In this document: one piece after another, positions 1 to 6,186 of the stretch
Layout: each line of letters starts with the position of its first letter
Position numbering within the stretch: position 1 is the first letter of the stretch
Assembly (NCBI GenBank): GCA_028292145.1
Contig: JAQGMX010000346.1
Location: 1-6,309 of the forward strand
DNA from: Variovorax sp.
GTDB lineage: Bacteria; Pseudomonadota; Gammaproteobacteria; Burkholderiales; Burkholderiaceae_C
Length of the DNA stretch: 6,309 nt
Direction: 5' to 3'
The notes under the pieces: model-generated
What the model saw: only the letters and a program-made list of their open reading frames with translations
What the model was told of the DNA's origin: nothing
The model's database searches: none
Translations under genes and position numbers: made by a program

Positions 1-153
1 GTTCAGGATGGTCGTCTTGCCGCAGCCCGAATGCCCGATCACGCAGACGAATTCGCCGCGGTCGATCGTGAAGGAGACGTCGGCGAACACCGGCTTGGCC
101 GGCACGAATGCCTTGGCCAGCCCTTCGATGCGGAGCAGGACTTCACTCGACAT
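1..153 (-). CDS. ABC transporter ATP-binding protein, NrtC/NrtD/SsuB type (N-terminal 51 residues, cut by window edge)
   Basis: This is the cytoplasmic ATPase that would power the NrtA/NrtB-type importer encoded just upstream. Only 51 codons are present. They read as a typical ABC N-terminus: a beta-strand start (residues 5-12), a short segment, then a second strand ending in a complete Walker A motif, GHSGCGKT, at residues 40-47. The Q-loop, signature and Walker B lie beyond the left edge. The ATG at 151-153 sits inside the end of the permease gene (11-bp overlap) and has a strong Shine-Dalgarno, GGAAGG, six bases upstream, which fixes the start. The family is typical of nitrate/sulfonate/taurine (NitT/TauT) importers. 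The sequence seen cannot separate a plain ATPase (NrtD-like) from an ATPase fused to a binding domain (NrtC-like), nor say whether the gene is intact. Confidence 0.93.
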   Translation of the reverse strand, partial: MSSEVLLRIEGLAKAFVPAKPVFADVSFTIDRGEFVCVIGHSGCGKTTILN

Positions 154-1012
154 AGGTCACCTTCCGCTGCAATGCGGCAAAAGAGAGATCCAGCAGCATG
201 CCGACCACGCCGATCACCAGGATCGCGAAGATCACGTTGGTCAGCGAAAGGTTGTTCCACTCGTTCCAGACGAAATAGCCGATGCCGGTGCCGCCGACCA
301 GCATTTCGGCCGCCACGATCACCAGCCACGCGATGCCCATGCTGATGCGCATGCCGGTCAGGATGGTCGGCGCGGCGGCCGGAAGAATCACCAGGAACGC
401 CTTGCGCAGCGGCTTGACCTCCAGCGTGCTCGCCACGTTGAGCCACTCGCGCTTGACCGAGGCCACGCCGAACGCGGTGTTGAGCAGCATCGGCCAGACC
501 GAGCAGATGAAGATCACGAAGATCCCGCTGACCGACGAGTCCTTGATGATGTAGAGCGCCAGCGGCATCCAGGCCAGCGGGGAGATCGGCTTGAGCAGCT
601 GGATGAACGGGTCGAACGCCTTGCGCAACAGCGGCGACATGCCGATGACGAAGCCGAGCGGCACCGCCACCACGCAGGCCAGCGCGAAGCCCAGCCCGAC
701 GCGCGCCAGCGACCAGCCGAGCTGGATCGCGATGCCCTTGTCGTTCGGGCCGTTGTCGTAGAACGGGTTCGACAGGTGCTTCCAGGCGGTCGCGCCCATG
801 TCCGCCGGGGTCGGGAAACCGGCCGATTTCACCTGGCCGGGGTCCTTGCCGAGCATTTTTTGGTACTCGATCTGCTCCGTCGTCATGCCCGCCTGAGAGG
901 CTGCGCCGCCGCTGGTGAACGTCGCCGCCTGCCAGATGCCGAGGAACACCAGCAGCAGCAGCACCGACAGCAGCGCCGCCTTGGCGTTGAGCTTGCGCGC
1001 GGCCGGGTTCAT
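143..1012 (-). CDS. ntrB: NrtB-type ABC transporter permease (nitrate/NitT-TauT family)
   Basis: Inner-membrane permease of 289 residues, about the usual length for nitrate-type permeases (called NrtB or NtrB). A first hydrophobic helix (about 12-32) is followed by a polar, probably periplasmic stretch (33-96) and then the permease core. Core helices are seen at roughly 98-124, 130-155, 160-183, 222-238 and 256-280. The cytoplasmic EAA-like loop that docks on the ATPase is visible at about 189-220, ending in ILPAAAPTILTG. The region around WNEWNNLSLTNVI (about 249-261) is also characteristic. The ATG at 1010-1012 overlaps the binding-protein stop codon in an ATGA arrangement, and the gene's 3' end overlaps the ATPase start by 11 bp, so expression is probably translationally coupled. 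The start has only a weak ribosome-binding site, consistent with coupling. Substrate is inferred from family resemblance; nitrate/nitrite is most likely, with bicarbonate or cyanate possible. Confidence 0.93.
   Translation of the reverse strand: MNPAARKLNAKAALLSVLLLLVFLGIWQAATFTSGGAASQAGMTTEQIEYQKMLGKDPGQVKSAGFPTPADMGATAWKHLSNPFYDNGPNDKGIAIQLGWSLARVGLGFALACVVAVPLGFVIGMSPLLRKAFDPFIQLLKPISPLAWMPLALYIIKDSSVSGIFVIFICSVWPMLLNTAFGVASVKREWLNVASTLEVKPLRKAFLVILPAAAPTILTGMRISMGIAWLVIVAAEMLVGGTGIGYFVWNEWNNLSLTNVIFAILVIGVVGMLLDLSFAALQRKVTYVE
160..165 (-). promoter_or_regulatory. Shine-Dalgarno of the ABC ATPase gene
   Basis: GGAAGG on the minus strand, six bases before the ATG at 151-153. It lies inside the permease coding region and decides the ATPase start within the 11-bp gene overlap. 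Confidence 0.7.
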
Positions 1013-2358
1013 GCGGCCATCTTGTGGATGGCGAAGCTCTTGACGTACTCGTCGGGCTTCGTCGGATCGAACACCTTGCCCATGATGGTGAATTTCGGGA
1101 ACGCGCCCTCGGGCGGCGTCTGGCCGATCTCCAACATGCGCTTCTTCGCGTCGGTGATGAGGAACACCTTTTCCGCGATCTGCCTGTAGTTGACGTCGCC
1201 CTTCACATAGCCCCAGCGCTTCATCTGCGTGAGCATCCAGACCGCCATCGACTGCCACGGGATCGGGTCGAAGTCGGCGCGGTTCGGCACGGTCTTGATG
1301 TTGCCGAGGCCGTCGGCAAAGCGGCCGGTCAACACCTGGGTAAGCACGACTTCAGGCTGGTTCAGGTACTGCGCCGGCGCGATCACCTTGGCGATCAGTT
1401 CGCGGTTCTCGGCCTTGCGCGCCATTTCCGACGCGGTGAGCACGGCGCGGTAGAGCGCAGCGAAGGTGTTCGGGTTCTTCTGGATGAACTCGCTCGAGGT
1501 GCCGAACGCGCAGCACGGGTGGCCGTCCCAGATTTCCTTGGTGAGGATGTGGATGAAACCGACTTCCTCGAACACCGCGCGCTGGTTGAACGGATCGGGG
1601 CCGAGGTAGCCGTCGATGTTGCCGGCGCGCAGGTTGGCGACCATCTCGGCCGGCGGCACGACGCGGATCTGGATGTCGGTGTCAGGATTCAGGCCCGCTT
1701 CCGCGACGTAGTAGCGCAACAGGAAGTTGTGCATGCTGTATTCGAAGGGCACCGCGAACTTGAAGCCCTTCCATAGCTTCGGATCGCGCTTGTCCTTGTG
1801 CTTGTTGGCCAGGGTGATGGCCTGGCCGTTGGTGTTCTGGATCGTCGCAACGTTCATCGGCGTGGCGTTGGAGCCGGCGCCCATCGAGATCGCCAGCGGC
1901 ATCGGCGACAGGAAATGCGTGGCGTCGTATTCCTTGTTGATCATCTTGTCGCGGATCAGCGCCCAGCCCGCGGTCTTCACCACTTCGACGTTCAGCCCCT
2001 GCTTGTCGTAGAAACCGAGCGGCTTGGCCATGATCAGTGGCGTGGCGCAGGTGATCGGTATGAAGCCGATCTTCAGGTCCTTCTTCTCGATCTGTCCCTT
2101 TTCCTGGGCCATCGCCTGCAGCGCGCCGAGCGGCATGAGCGACGCGATGGCGGCGCGCGCGGTGTTGGCGCCGACGGCGCGCAGGAAGTGGCGGCGTACG
2201 CTGTCGACCGGGAACAGCGCCTTCATCAGGCTGGCCTCCAGCTTGGCGTCCGATGCACTGCCGGTAGCGACCGCGCTCGCATGCTGGTCGGGCGCGTGGT
2301 TCTGGCCGCAGGCGCAGCGCAGTGTCAGGGGACGGTCGGCGTCGTACGGATCGTTCAT
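1009..2358 (-). CDS. nrtA: NrtA/CmpA-family substrate-binding protein, Tat-exported, with Cys/His N-terminal extension
   Basis: Solute receptor (449 residues) of the importer encoded with it. A twin-arginine signal is visible: VRRHFLR at 54-60, a hydrophobic stretch at about 61-83, and a probable cut after AMA (82-84). The mature part begins KKDLKIGFIPITCATPLIMAKPLGF and contains blocks typical of NrtA/CmpA proteins, including TAGWALIRDKM, the KFAVPFEYSMHN region, NLRAGNIDGYLGPDPFNQRA and the WDGHPCCAF region. Known family members bind nitrate/nitrite or bicarbonate; the ligand here is inferred. The odd part is about 50 residues before the Tat signal, carrying C15-x-C17-G-x2-H21-x4-H26. I chose the ATG at 2356-2358, preceded by AAGGTG. 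An internal ATG at 2224-2226 (Met45) has a better Shine-Dalgarno and would give a conventional Tat leader. The stop overlaps the permease start by 4 bp. If nitrate is the ligand, the operon probably feeds assimilation genes left of the window. Confidence 0.93.
   Translation of the reverse strand: MNDPYDADRPLTLRCACGQNHAPDQHASAVATGSASDAKLEASLMKALFPVDSVRRHFLRAVGANTARAAIASLMPLGALQAMAQEKGQIEKKDLKIGFIPITCATPLIMAKPLGFYDKQGLNVEVVKTAGWALIRDKMINKEYDATHFLSPMPLAISMGAGSNATPMNVATIQNTNGQAITLANKHKDKRDPKLWKGFKFAVPFEYSMHNFLLRYYVAEAGLNPDTDIQIRVVPPAEMVANLRAGNIDGYLGPDPFNQRAVFEEVGFIHILTKEIWDGHPCCAFGTSSEFIQKNPNTFAALYRAVLTASEMARKAENRELIAKVIAPAQYLNQPEVVLTQVLTGRFADGLGNIKTVPNRADFDPIPWQSMAVWMLTQMKRWGYVKGDVNYRQIAEKVFLITDAKKRMLEIGQTPPEGAFPKFTIMGKVFDPTKPDEYVKSFAIHKMAA
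2235..2239 (-). promoter_or_regulatory. Internal Shine-Dalgarno before Met45 of the binding protein
   Basis: GGAGG on the minus strand, eight bases upstream of the in-frame ATG at 2224-2226. Starting there would give MKALFPVDSVRRHFLR, a normal-length Tat signal peptide without the Cys/His extension. It may be a real alternative start or chance; sequence alone does not decide. Confidence 0.4.
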
Positions 2359-2483
2359 GGTGCACCTTGATGAAAAGATGCAGCGGTGTTGCAAGCGCCG
2401 GGCCGATCGGGCCCGTTCGGGCCGTTTCGCACGCTGAGCCCGCAAAGTCGCGGGTGACCCGTCGATGGCTTGTAGTGCCAGCC
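2359..2483 (-). promoter_or_regulatory. Leader/promoter region between response regulator and transporter operon
   Basis: This 125-bp non-coding gap precedes the transporter operon and probably holds its own promoter. It contains a GC-rich hairpin (CCCGC arms, 6-base loop, 2439-2454), an overlapping CGGGT-G-ACCCG palindrome (2451-2461), and a 10-bp near-tandem repeat beginning TCGGGCC (2407-2416 and 2417-2426). No T-tract follows the hairpin, so I do not call a terminator. No convincing -35/-10 pair was found, which would suit an activator-dependent promoter but does not prove one. Confidence 0.5.
2363..2368 (-). promoter_or_regulatory. Shine-Dalgarno of the binding-protein gene (long form)
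   Basis: AAGGTG on the minus strand, four bases before the ATG at 2356-2358 (AAGG itself is six bases away). It supports the long start that includes the Cys/His extension. Confidence 0.5.
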
Positions 2484-2489
2484 CTACAA
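2470..2489. promoter_or_regulatory. Candidate response-regulator operator (20-bp dyad)
   Basis: An imperfect palindrome with perfect outer arms TTGTAG and CTACAA spaced by 8 bp. Two further inner GC pairs match, so 16 of 20 positions obey the symmetry. It covers the stop codon of the response-regulator gene and lies about 112 bp upstream of the binding-protein ATG. LuxR/NarL-type regulators bind such dyads as dimers; assignment to the adjacent regulator is inference. It is not followed by a T-run, so a terminator is unlikely. Confidence 0.45.
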
Positions 2490-3155
2490 ATTCGGCGTTT
2501 TGCCGTGCCGCTCGGCGTAGAGCGCCAGATCGACGTCGTTCTTGGTGCCGGTTTTTTCGAGGATGCGCGCCCGGTACGTGCTGACCGTGTTGGCCGCCAG
2601 CCCGAGCTGCGCACCGATTTCGCTCACGCTGTGCCCCGACGTGAGCAGCCGGAACACCTGGTGCTCGCGATGCGATAGCGCCTCGGTCGCCGAAGCCTTG
2701 CTCACCGCCGCCGCCAGCGCCTCCGCCGTCGCCGCCGAAACGTAGATGCCGCCGGCAGCCGCCTTGCGCACCGCGGCCACCATCGCATCGGCGTCGGCGC
2801 TCTTGTTGAGGTAGCCGGCCGCACCCAGCTTGATGCAGCGCACGGCGTACTGACGCTCCGGATAGGTCGAAAGCATCAGCACCGGCAGCGCGGGCCATGC
2901 CGCACGCAGCGCCTGCAGCACGTCGAGCCCGTCACGCTCGGGCAGCGCGATGTCGAGCAGCACCACGTCGAGCCGCTCGGATTCGCGGCCTTGCTGGATG
3001 GCGGCGACGCGTTCGATGACTTCGGGCCCGGTCTGGGCCTCGGCGCAGACCAGGATTTCCGGGGCGCCGTTCGATGCATCGCCGAGCACCTGCTTGAGGC
3101 CCTCGCGGACGATGCGGTGGTCGTCGCCGATCAGGACGCGGAGTGGGGCGGGCAT
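2484..3155 (-). CDS. NarL/FixJ-family response regulator (REC + LuxR HTH)
   Basis: Cytoplasmic DNA-binding response regulator of 223 residues, the normal size for this family. The receiver domain spans about 5-125, with acidic pair D11-D12, phospho-acceptor D68 (VVLLDIALP), the switch position S96/T97 and conserved K118 (YLNKSA). A linker at about 135-155 is alanine-rich. The LuxR-type helix-turn-helix spans about 157-218: LSHREHQVFRLL, then GHSVSEIGAQLGLAANTVSTYRARILEK. All residues needed for phosphotransfer are present. The ATG at 3153-3155 is the first Met before the receiver domain and has only a weak GAAG ribosome-binding site. It lies 14 bp downstream of the sensor kinase gene, its obvious partner, and upstream of the transporter operon, its probable target. 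Confidence 0.95.
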   Translation of the reverse strand: MPAPLRVLIGDDHRIVREGLKQVLGDASNGAPEILVCAEAQTGPEVIERVAAIQQGRESERLDVVLLDIALPERDGLDVLQALRAAWPALPVLMLSTYPERQYAVRCIKLGAAGYLNKSADADAMVAAVRKAAAGGIYVSAATAEALAAAVSKASATEALSHREHQVFRLLTSGHSVSEIGAQLGLAANTVSTYRARILEKTGTKNDVDLALYAERHGKTPNL

Positions 3156-3169
3156 GGCTTCAGGAAATA

Positions 3170-4345
3170 TCAAAGTGGCAAGCGTAGCCGGAACGTGCTC
3201 CCCAACCCCGCCTCGCTCGCGATCTCCACCGTACCGCCGAAATGCAGCGCGCGTTCGCGCATGCCGCGCACGCCGTAGGCGGTGAGCGCGCTGAAGGCTT
3301 GCGGCGGGGCGCCGATGCCGTCGTCGCGCACGCGCAGGTCGAGCATGCCGTCGTCGGTGCGGATGCGGATGTCGGCGCGGCTGGCGCGGGCATGGCGGGC
3401 GATGTTGCTGAGCATCTCCTGGAAGATGCGGAACACGGCGGTGGCGGCGGGGCCGGGCAGTTCGAGCGCCTCGTCGATCTGCGCGTCCCACACCAGTTCC
3501 AGCTCGGCCGACTGCACGAATTCGGTCGCCTGCCATTCGAGTGCGGCCCACAGGCCCTGGTGGTCGAGGATGCTGGGGCGAAGGTCGGTGATGATGCGGC
3601 CGACGTTGTCGACCGCGCGCTCGATCAGGCCGCTCATGTTGCTGCACTTGCAGGCCATCTTCACCCGCATGGCCTGCGCGTCGTCCGGGTCGCGCGCCTG
3701 CTGCTCGCCCAAGCGCTTGCCGATCCAGTTGACGTCCATCTTCAGCGCGACCAGCAGGCTGCCGAGCTCGTCGTGCACTTCGCGGGCGATGCGGGTGCGC
3801 TCTTCCTCGCGCACCGAATCCGTCCAGGCCGACAGCTCCCGCACCTGCTGCAGGGCGGCGCTGAGTTCGGCTGTGCGCTCTGCCACACGCTGCTCGAGCT
3901 CGTCGCGCGACGCCCGCAGGGCCGCGGCGACGCGCTTGCGTTCGGTGATGTCGACGAAGGCGATGACGGCGCCGCGCACCACGCCGCCGTCGAGGATCGG
4001 ATGGCTCGAATATTCGACCGCGAACGCGCTGCCGTCGCGGCGCCAGAAGGCTTCGGTGTCGACGCGGCAGGGCAGGCCGCGGCGGAAGGCGTTGAAGATG
4101 GGGCAGTCGACGTCGGCGTAGGGCGAGCCGTCCCAGTGCGAATGGTGGGTGAGCTCATGCATGTTGCGGCCGATCACCTCGCTCGCCGGCCAGCCGAGCA
4201 GCTCGGCGCCGGCCCGGTTGATGAACATGCAGTGGCCGGCCAGGTCGATGCCGAAGATGCCGTCGCCGGTGGATTCGAGCAGCAGGCTCAGCTGATGACG
4301 CCAAAGGGGATCGGCAGGATCGGCGGTGACGACGGGGTCGGACAT
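3170..4345 (-). CDS. Soluble PAS-domain sensor histidine kinase (HisKA_3/NarX-type core)
   Basis: Sensor kinase of 391 residues from the ATG at 4343-4345. It has no membrane segment, so it should sense a cytoplasmic signal. A PAS/PAC domain spans about 17-134 (STGDGIFGIDL, FINRAGAELLGW, then the HHSHWDGSPYADVDCPI and FWRRDGSAFAVEYSSHP regions). It is followed by a charged, probably coiled-coil stretch (about 133-187). The dimerisation/phosphoacceptor domain carries H191 in REVHDELGS, the HisKA_3 form that pairs with NarL-type regulators. The ATPase domain has the N box EMLSNIARHA (310-319), the G1 box RDDGIG (340-345) and the G2 box GVRGM (358-362). Odd: a C-x-C pair at 232/234. The start is uncertain. 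An in-frame ATG at 4412-4414 adds 23 residues and has a GAGG site, but the added codons lack the strong GC third-position bias of the gene, so I prefer the shorter form. It probably forms an operon with the regulator. Confidence 0.93.
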   Translation of the reverse strand: MSDPVVTADPADPLWRHQLSLLLESTGDGIFGIDLAGHCMFINRAGAELLGWPASEVIGRNMHELTHHSHWDGSPYADVDCPIFNAFRRGLPCRVDTEAFWRRDGSAFAVEYSSHPILDGGVVRGAVIAFVDITERKRVAAALRASRDELEQRVAERTAELSAALQQVRELSAWTDSVREEERTRIAREVHDELGSLLVALKMDVNWIGKRLGEQQARDPDDAQAMRVKMACKCSNMSGLIERAVDNVGRIITDLRPSILDHQGLWAALEWQATEFVQSAELELVWDAQIDEALELPGPAATAVFRIFQEMLSNIARHARASRADIRIRTDDGMLDLRVRDDGIGAPPQAFSALTAYGVRGMRERALHFGGTVEIASEAGLGSTFRLRLPL

Positions 4346-4464
4346 GCGTCGCAGGCACGCAACGGCTGTGCCAGCGGCACCGGACGCAATTGCTGGCACG
4401 GGGCTTGAATGCATCGGGAACGCCTCGCATTTTCGAGGTCTGTCAGATTCCAACCAAAGTCCGG
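4346..4464. promoter_or_regulatory. Divergent intergenic region, sensor kinase / phosphoesterase
   Basis: This 119-bp gap (50 bp if the kinase starts at 4414) must hold start signals for two divergent genes. It contains a small inverted repeat with CCTCG/CGAGG arms and a 6-base loop (4423-4438). On the kinase strand this hairpin includes the GAGG that would serve the ATG at 4412-4414. No convincing -10/-35 pair was seen for either direction. Confidence 0.4.
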
Positions 4465-5658
4465 ATGCCGCTTCGTTCCTTTTCCATCCTCGCCGCACTG
4501 CTGCATCTCTATGCCGGCCTGCGTCTCGTGCCGGCGATCTTTTCCGCGAGTCCGTTCGCCGCAGTGGTCGTGGCACTGGCGCTGGCTGTTTCCGCCATTG
4601 CGATGCCGCTGCCTTTCGTCGGTCTGTGGTCGTCGCACCGACAGGTGTCCAGGGGTTGGCAATGGCTGGGCCTGCTCGCCATGGGCTGGTTTTCCTCGAT
4701 GATCGTGCTGACGCTGGCGCGCGATGCCGGCCTGCTGCTGGCCTGGGCGGCGCAGGCGGCGGCCGGACTGGCTATCGACTGGCCTCGCTCGCAACGCTGG
4801 ACCGCCGTTGCCGTGCCGCTGCTGGCCACCGCGACGTCGGTCGTCGGCTTCTTCAACGCGCGCCGCACCGCGCCGGTGAAGCGCGTCGACGTGCCGATCA
4901 AGGGCCTGCCGGCCGCATTCCACGGGTTCACCATCGCGCAACTGAGCGATCTCCACGTCGGCCCGACGATCCGGCGCGGCTACATCCAGCGCATCGTCGA
5001 CCGGGTGAACAAGCTCGAAGCCGACGCGATCGCCATCACCGGCGACCTGGTTGACGGCACGGTGGCGGCGCTGGCGCAGCACATCGCGCCGCTGGCCGGA
5101 TTGAAGGCGCGGCACGGCACTTTCGTCGTCACCGGCAACCACGAGTACTACGCCGGCGCCCACGCCTGGATCGACGAACTGCGCCGGCTCGGCCTGAAGG
5201 TGCTCATGAACGAGCACGTACTGCTCGGCGCCAGCGGCGCGGCCGCGGCCCAGAACGACGAGGAGATGGACAACGCGACGTTGGTGCTGGCCGGCGTGAC
5301 CGACTTCCACGCGGCGCATTTCGACGCCGCGCACGCCAGCAGCCCGGAGGCGGCGCTGGCCGGTGCGCCGTCGGGTGCGACGACGCGGGTGCTGCTCGCG
5401 CATCAGCCGCGCAGCGCGCCGGCTGCGGCGGCAGCGGGTTTCCAGCTGCAGCTGTCGGGCCACACGCACGGCGGCCAGTTCTTTCCGTGGAATCTGTTCG
5501 TGCCGCTGCAGCAGCCGTTCACGGCCGGACTGCACGCGCTGGGCGACATGTGGGTCTATACCAGCCGCGGCACCGGCTACTGGGGTCCGCCGAAGCGCTT
5601 CGGGGCGCCTTCGGAAATCACACTGGTTCGGCTTGTGATCGCCGGTCAGGCCCGGTAG
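4465..5658 (+). CDS. Membrane-anchored metallophosphoesterase (YkuE/YaeI-like calcineurin family)
   Basis: Protein of 397 residues with a hydrophobic N-terminal third and a metal-dependent phosphoesterase domain. Membrane segments are suggested at about 5-25, 31-54, 66-86, 88-104 and 111-130. The catalytic domain runs from about 150 to the end and has the full set of metal ligands in order: D162 and H164 (SDLHVG), D194 (GDLVDG), N225 and H226 (GNHEYY), H313 (LLAHQP), H333 and H335 (GHTHGGQ). The C-terminal YTSRGTGYWGPPKRFGAPSEI stretch is typical of the YkuE/YaeI branch, whose members include lipid phosphohydrolases. The substrate here is unknown. I chose the ATG at 4465-4467; a TTG at 4390 in frame would overlap the kinase start region and adds non-hydrophobic residues. 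The ribosome-binding site is weak. It is transcribed alone, and its 3' end overlaps the convergent phasin gene by 13 bp. Confidence 0.93.
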   Translation: MPLRSFSILAALLHLYAGLRLVPAIFSASPFAAVVVALALAVSAIAMPLPFVGLWSSHRQVSRGWQWLGLLAMGWFSSMIVLTLARDAGLLLAWAAQAAAGLAIDWPRSQRWTAVAVPLLATATSVVGFFNARRTAPVKRVDVPIKGLPAAFHGFTIAQLSDLHVGPTIRRGYIQRIVDRVNKLEADAIAITGDLVDGTVAALAQHIAPLAGLKARHGTFVVTGNHEYYAGAHAWIDELRRLGLKVLMNEHVLLGASGAAAAQNDEEMDNATLVLAGVTDFHAAHFDAAHASSPEAALAGAPSGATTRVLLAHQPRSAPAAAAAGFQLQLSGHTHGGQFFPWNLFVPLQQPFTAGLHALGDMWVYTSRGTGYWGPPKRFGAPSEITLVRLVIAGQAR

Positions 5659-6149
5659 GCGCTCAGCCGGCGCGCATTGGCCGTGGCCTTGGCATGGATC
5701 GGCTTCAGCCCGCGCTGCACGACACGCGCACCGACGCTGGAGAGCTGCGTTACGGTCGCGGTCGCGCGGGCACTGGCCTGCAGCCATTCGTGGCTGTTGG
5801 CCGCCGCCTGGGCCGGCGTGGTGCTGGTGACCAGTCCGATCAGCGCGGTGGCACTGCCGAACCAGTGCCGCACGGTGCGCTGGAACAGCGCCTGGCTCGA
5901 AAGCTGAAGCTGGCTGGCAATGGCGGCACCGGACTGGTTGGCCGCAGTCAGCTTTTCCTCACCCATCAACTTGAATTCCTCGGCATCGACGGCGTTCGGC
6001 ACCAGGCCGGCCAGAACCATGCGCTCGGTGCGCTTCTGGATCACGGTGCCTGACGACAGCAGCATTTCCTGCGTCTTCAGAGCGACGTCCGTCCACAACA
6101 GGAACGGGTTGAAGTAGCGCGAAGGGAAGCGGTCGTACGTGGTTGGCAT
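5646..6149 (-). CDS. Phasin-family polyhydroxyalkanoate granule-associated protein
   Basis: Small protein of 167 residues, in the usual phasin size range, with no signal peptide or membrane helix. The N-terminus, MPTTYDRFPSRYFNPFLLW, followed by amphipathic helix TDVALKTQEMLLSSGTVIQKRTERM, and the EFKLMGEEKLTAANQSGAAIA region, are the features I recognise as phasin-like. The rest is alanine- and serine-rich and helical, as expected for a protein that coats PHA granules, and the C-terminal tail is basic (about 150-166). Phasins stabilise carbon-storage granules and influence their number and size. The ATG at 6147-6149 is chosen because the phasin-like N-terminus begins there. It is preceded by a C-run, not a Shine-Dalgarno, which is unusual for an abundant protein. 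The upstream region carries a -10 box and PhaR-like TGC repeats. Its stop overlaps the convergent phosphoesterase gene. Confidence 0.88.
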   Translation of the reverse strand: MPTTYDRFPSRYFNPFLLWTDVALKTQEMLLSSGTVIQKRTERMVLAGLVPNAVDAEEFKLMGEEKLTAANQSGAAIASQLQLSSQALFQRTVRHWFGSATALIGLVTSTTPAQAAANSHEWLQASARATATVTQLSSVGARVVQRGLKPIHAKATANARRLSAYRA

Positions 6150-6157
6150 GGGGGATT

Positions 6158-6172
6158 GATCGGAATCCGATC
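6158..6172. repeat. Perfect 7-bp-arm inverted repeat in phasin leader
   Basis: GATCGGA and TCCGATC arms around a single central base, ending 8 bases before the phasin ATG. It falls where the ribosome would bind, in the predicted 5' leader. With a one-base centre it is better suited to be a DNA operator than a stable RNA hairpin. Function not established. Confidence 0.5.
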
Positions 6173-6186
6173 TGAAGTGATGAACC

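Noticed and set aside
8..1189. Plus-strand open frame of 393 codons opposite the permease and binding-protein genes
   Set aside because: Its translation is rich in Arg, His and Asp with no recognisable domain. It is a shadow of the real minus-strand genes in high-GC DNA.
2439..2454. Intrinsic terminator between the response regulator and the binding-protein gene
   Set aside because: The hairpin has a 5-bp stem and no following U-tract on either strand.
2467..2483. Sigma-54-like promoter (CTGGCAC followed by a GC) upstream of the binding-protein gene
   Set aside because: The GG-to-GC distance is 8 rather than the required 10 bases and there is no TTGC box at -12.
1682..2614. Minus-strand open frame of 310 codons in a second frame across the binding protein and leader
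   Set aside because: Arg-rich out-of-frame shadow spanning a gene boundary; no domain visible.
3242..4408. Plus-strand open frame of 388 codons opposite the sensor kinase
   Set aside because: The opposite strand encodes a complete kinase with all catalytic boxes; this frame has no family resemblance.
4288..5787. Minus-strand open frame of 499 codons across the phosphoesterase
   Set aside because: Arg/Gln/Gly-rich low-complexity shadow; the plus strand has the full set of metallophosphoesterase motifs.
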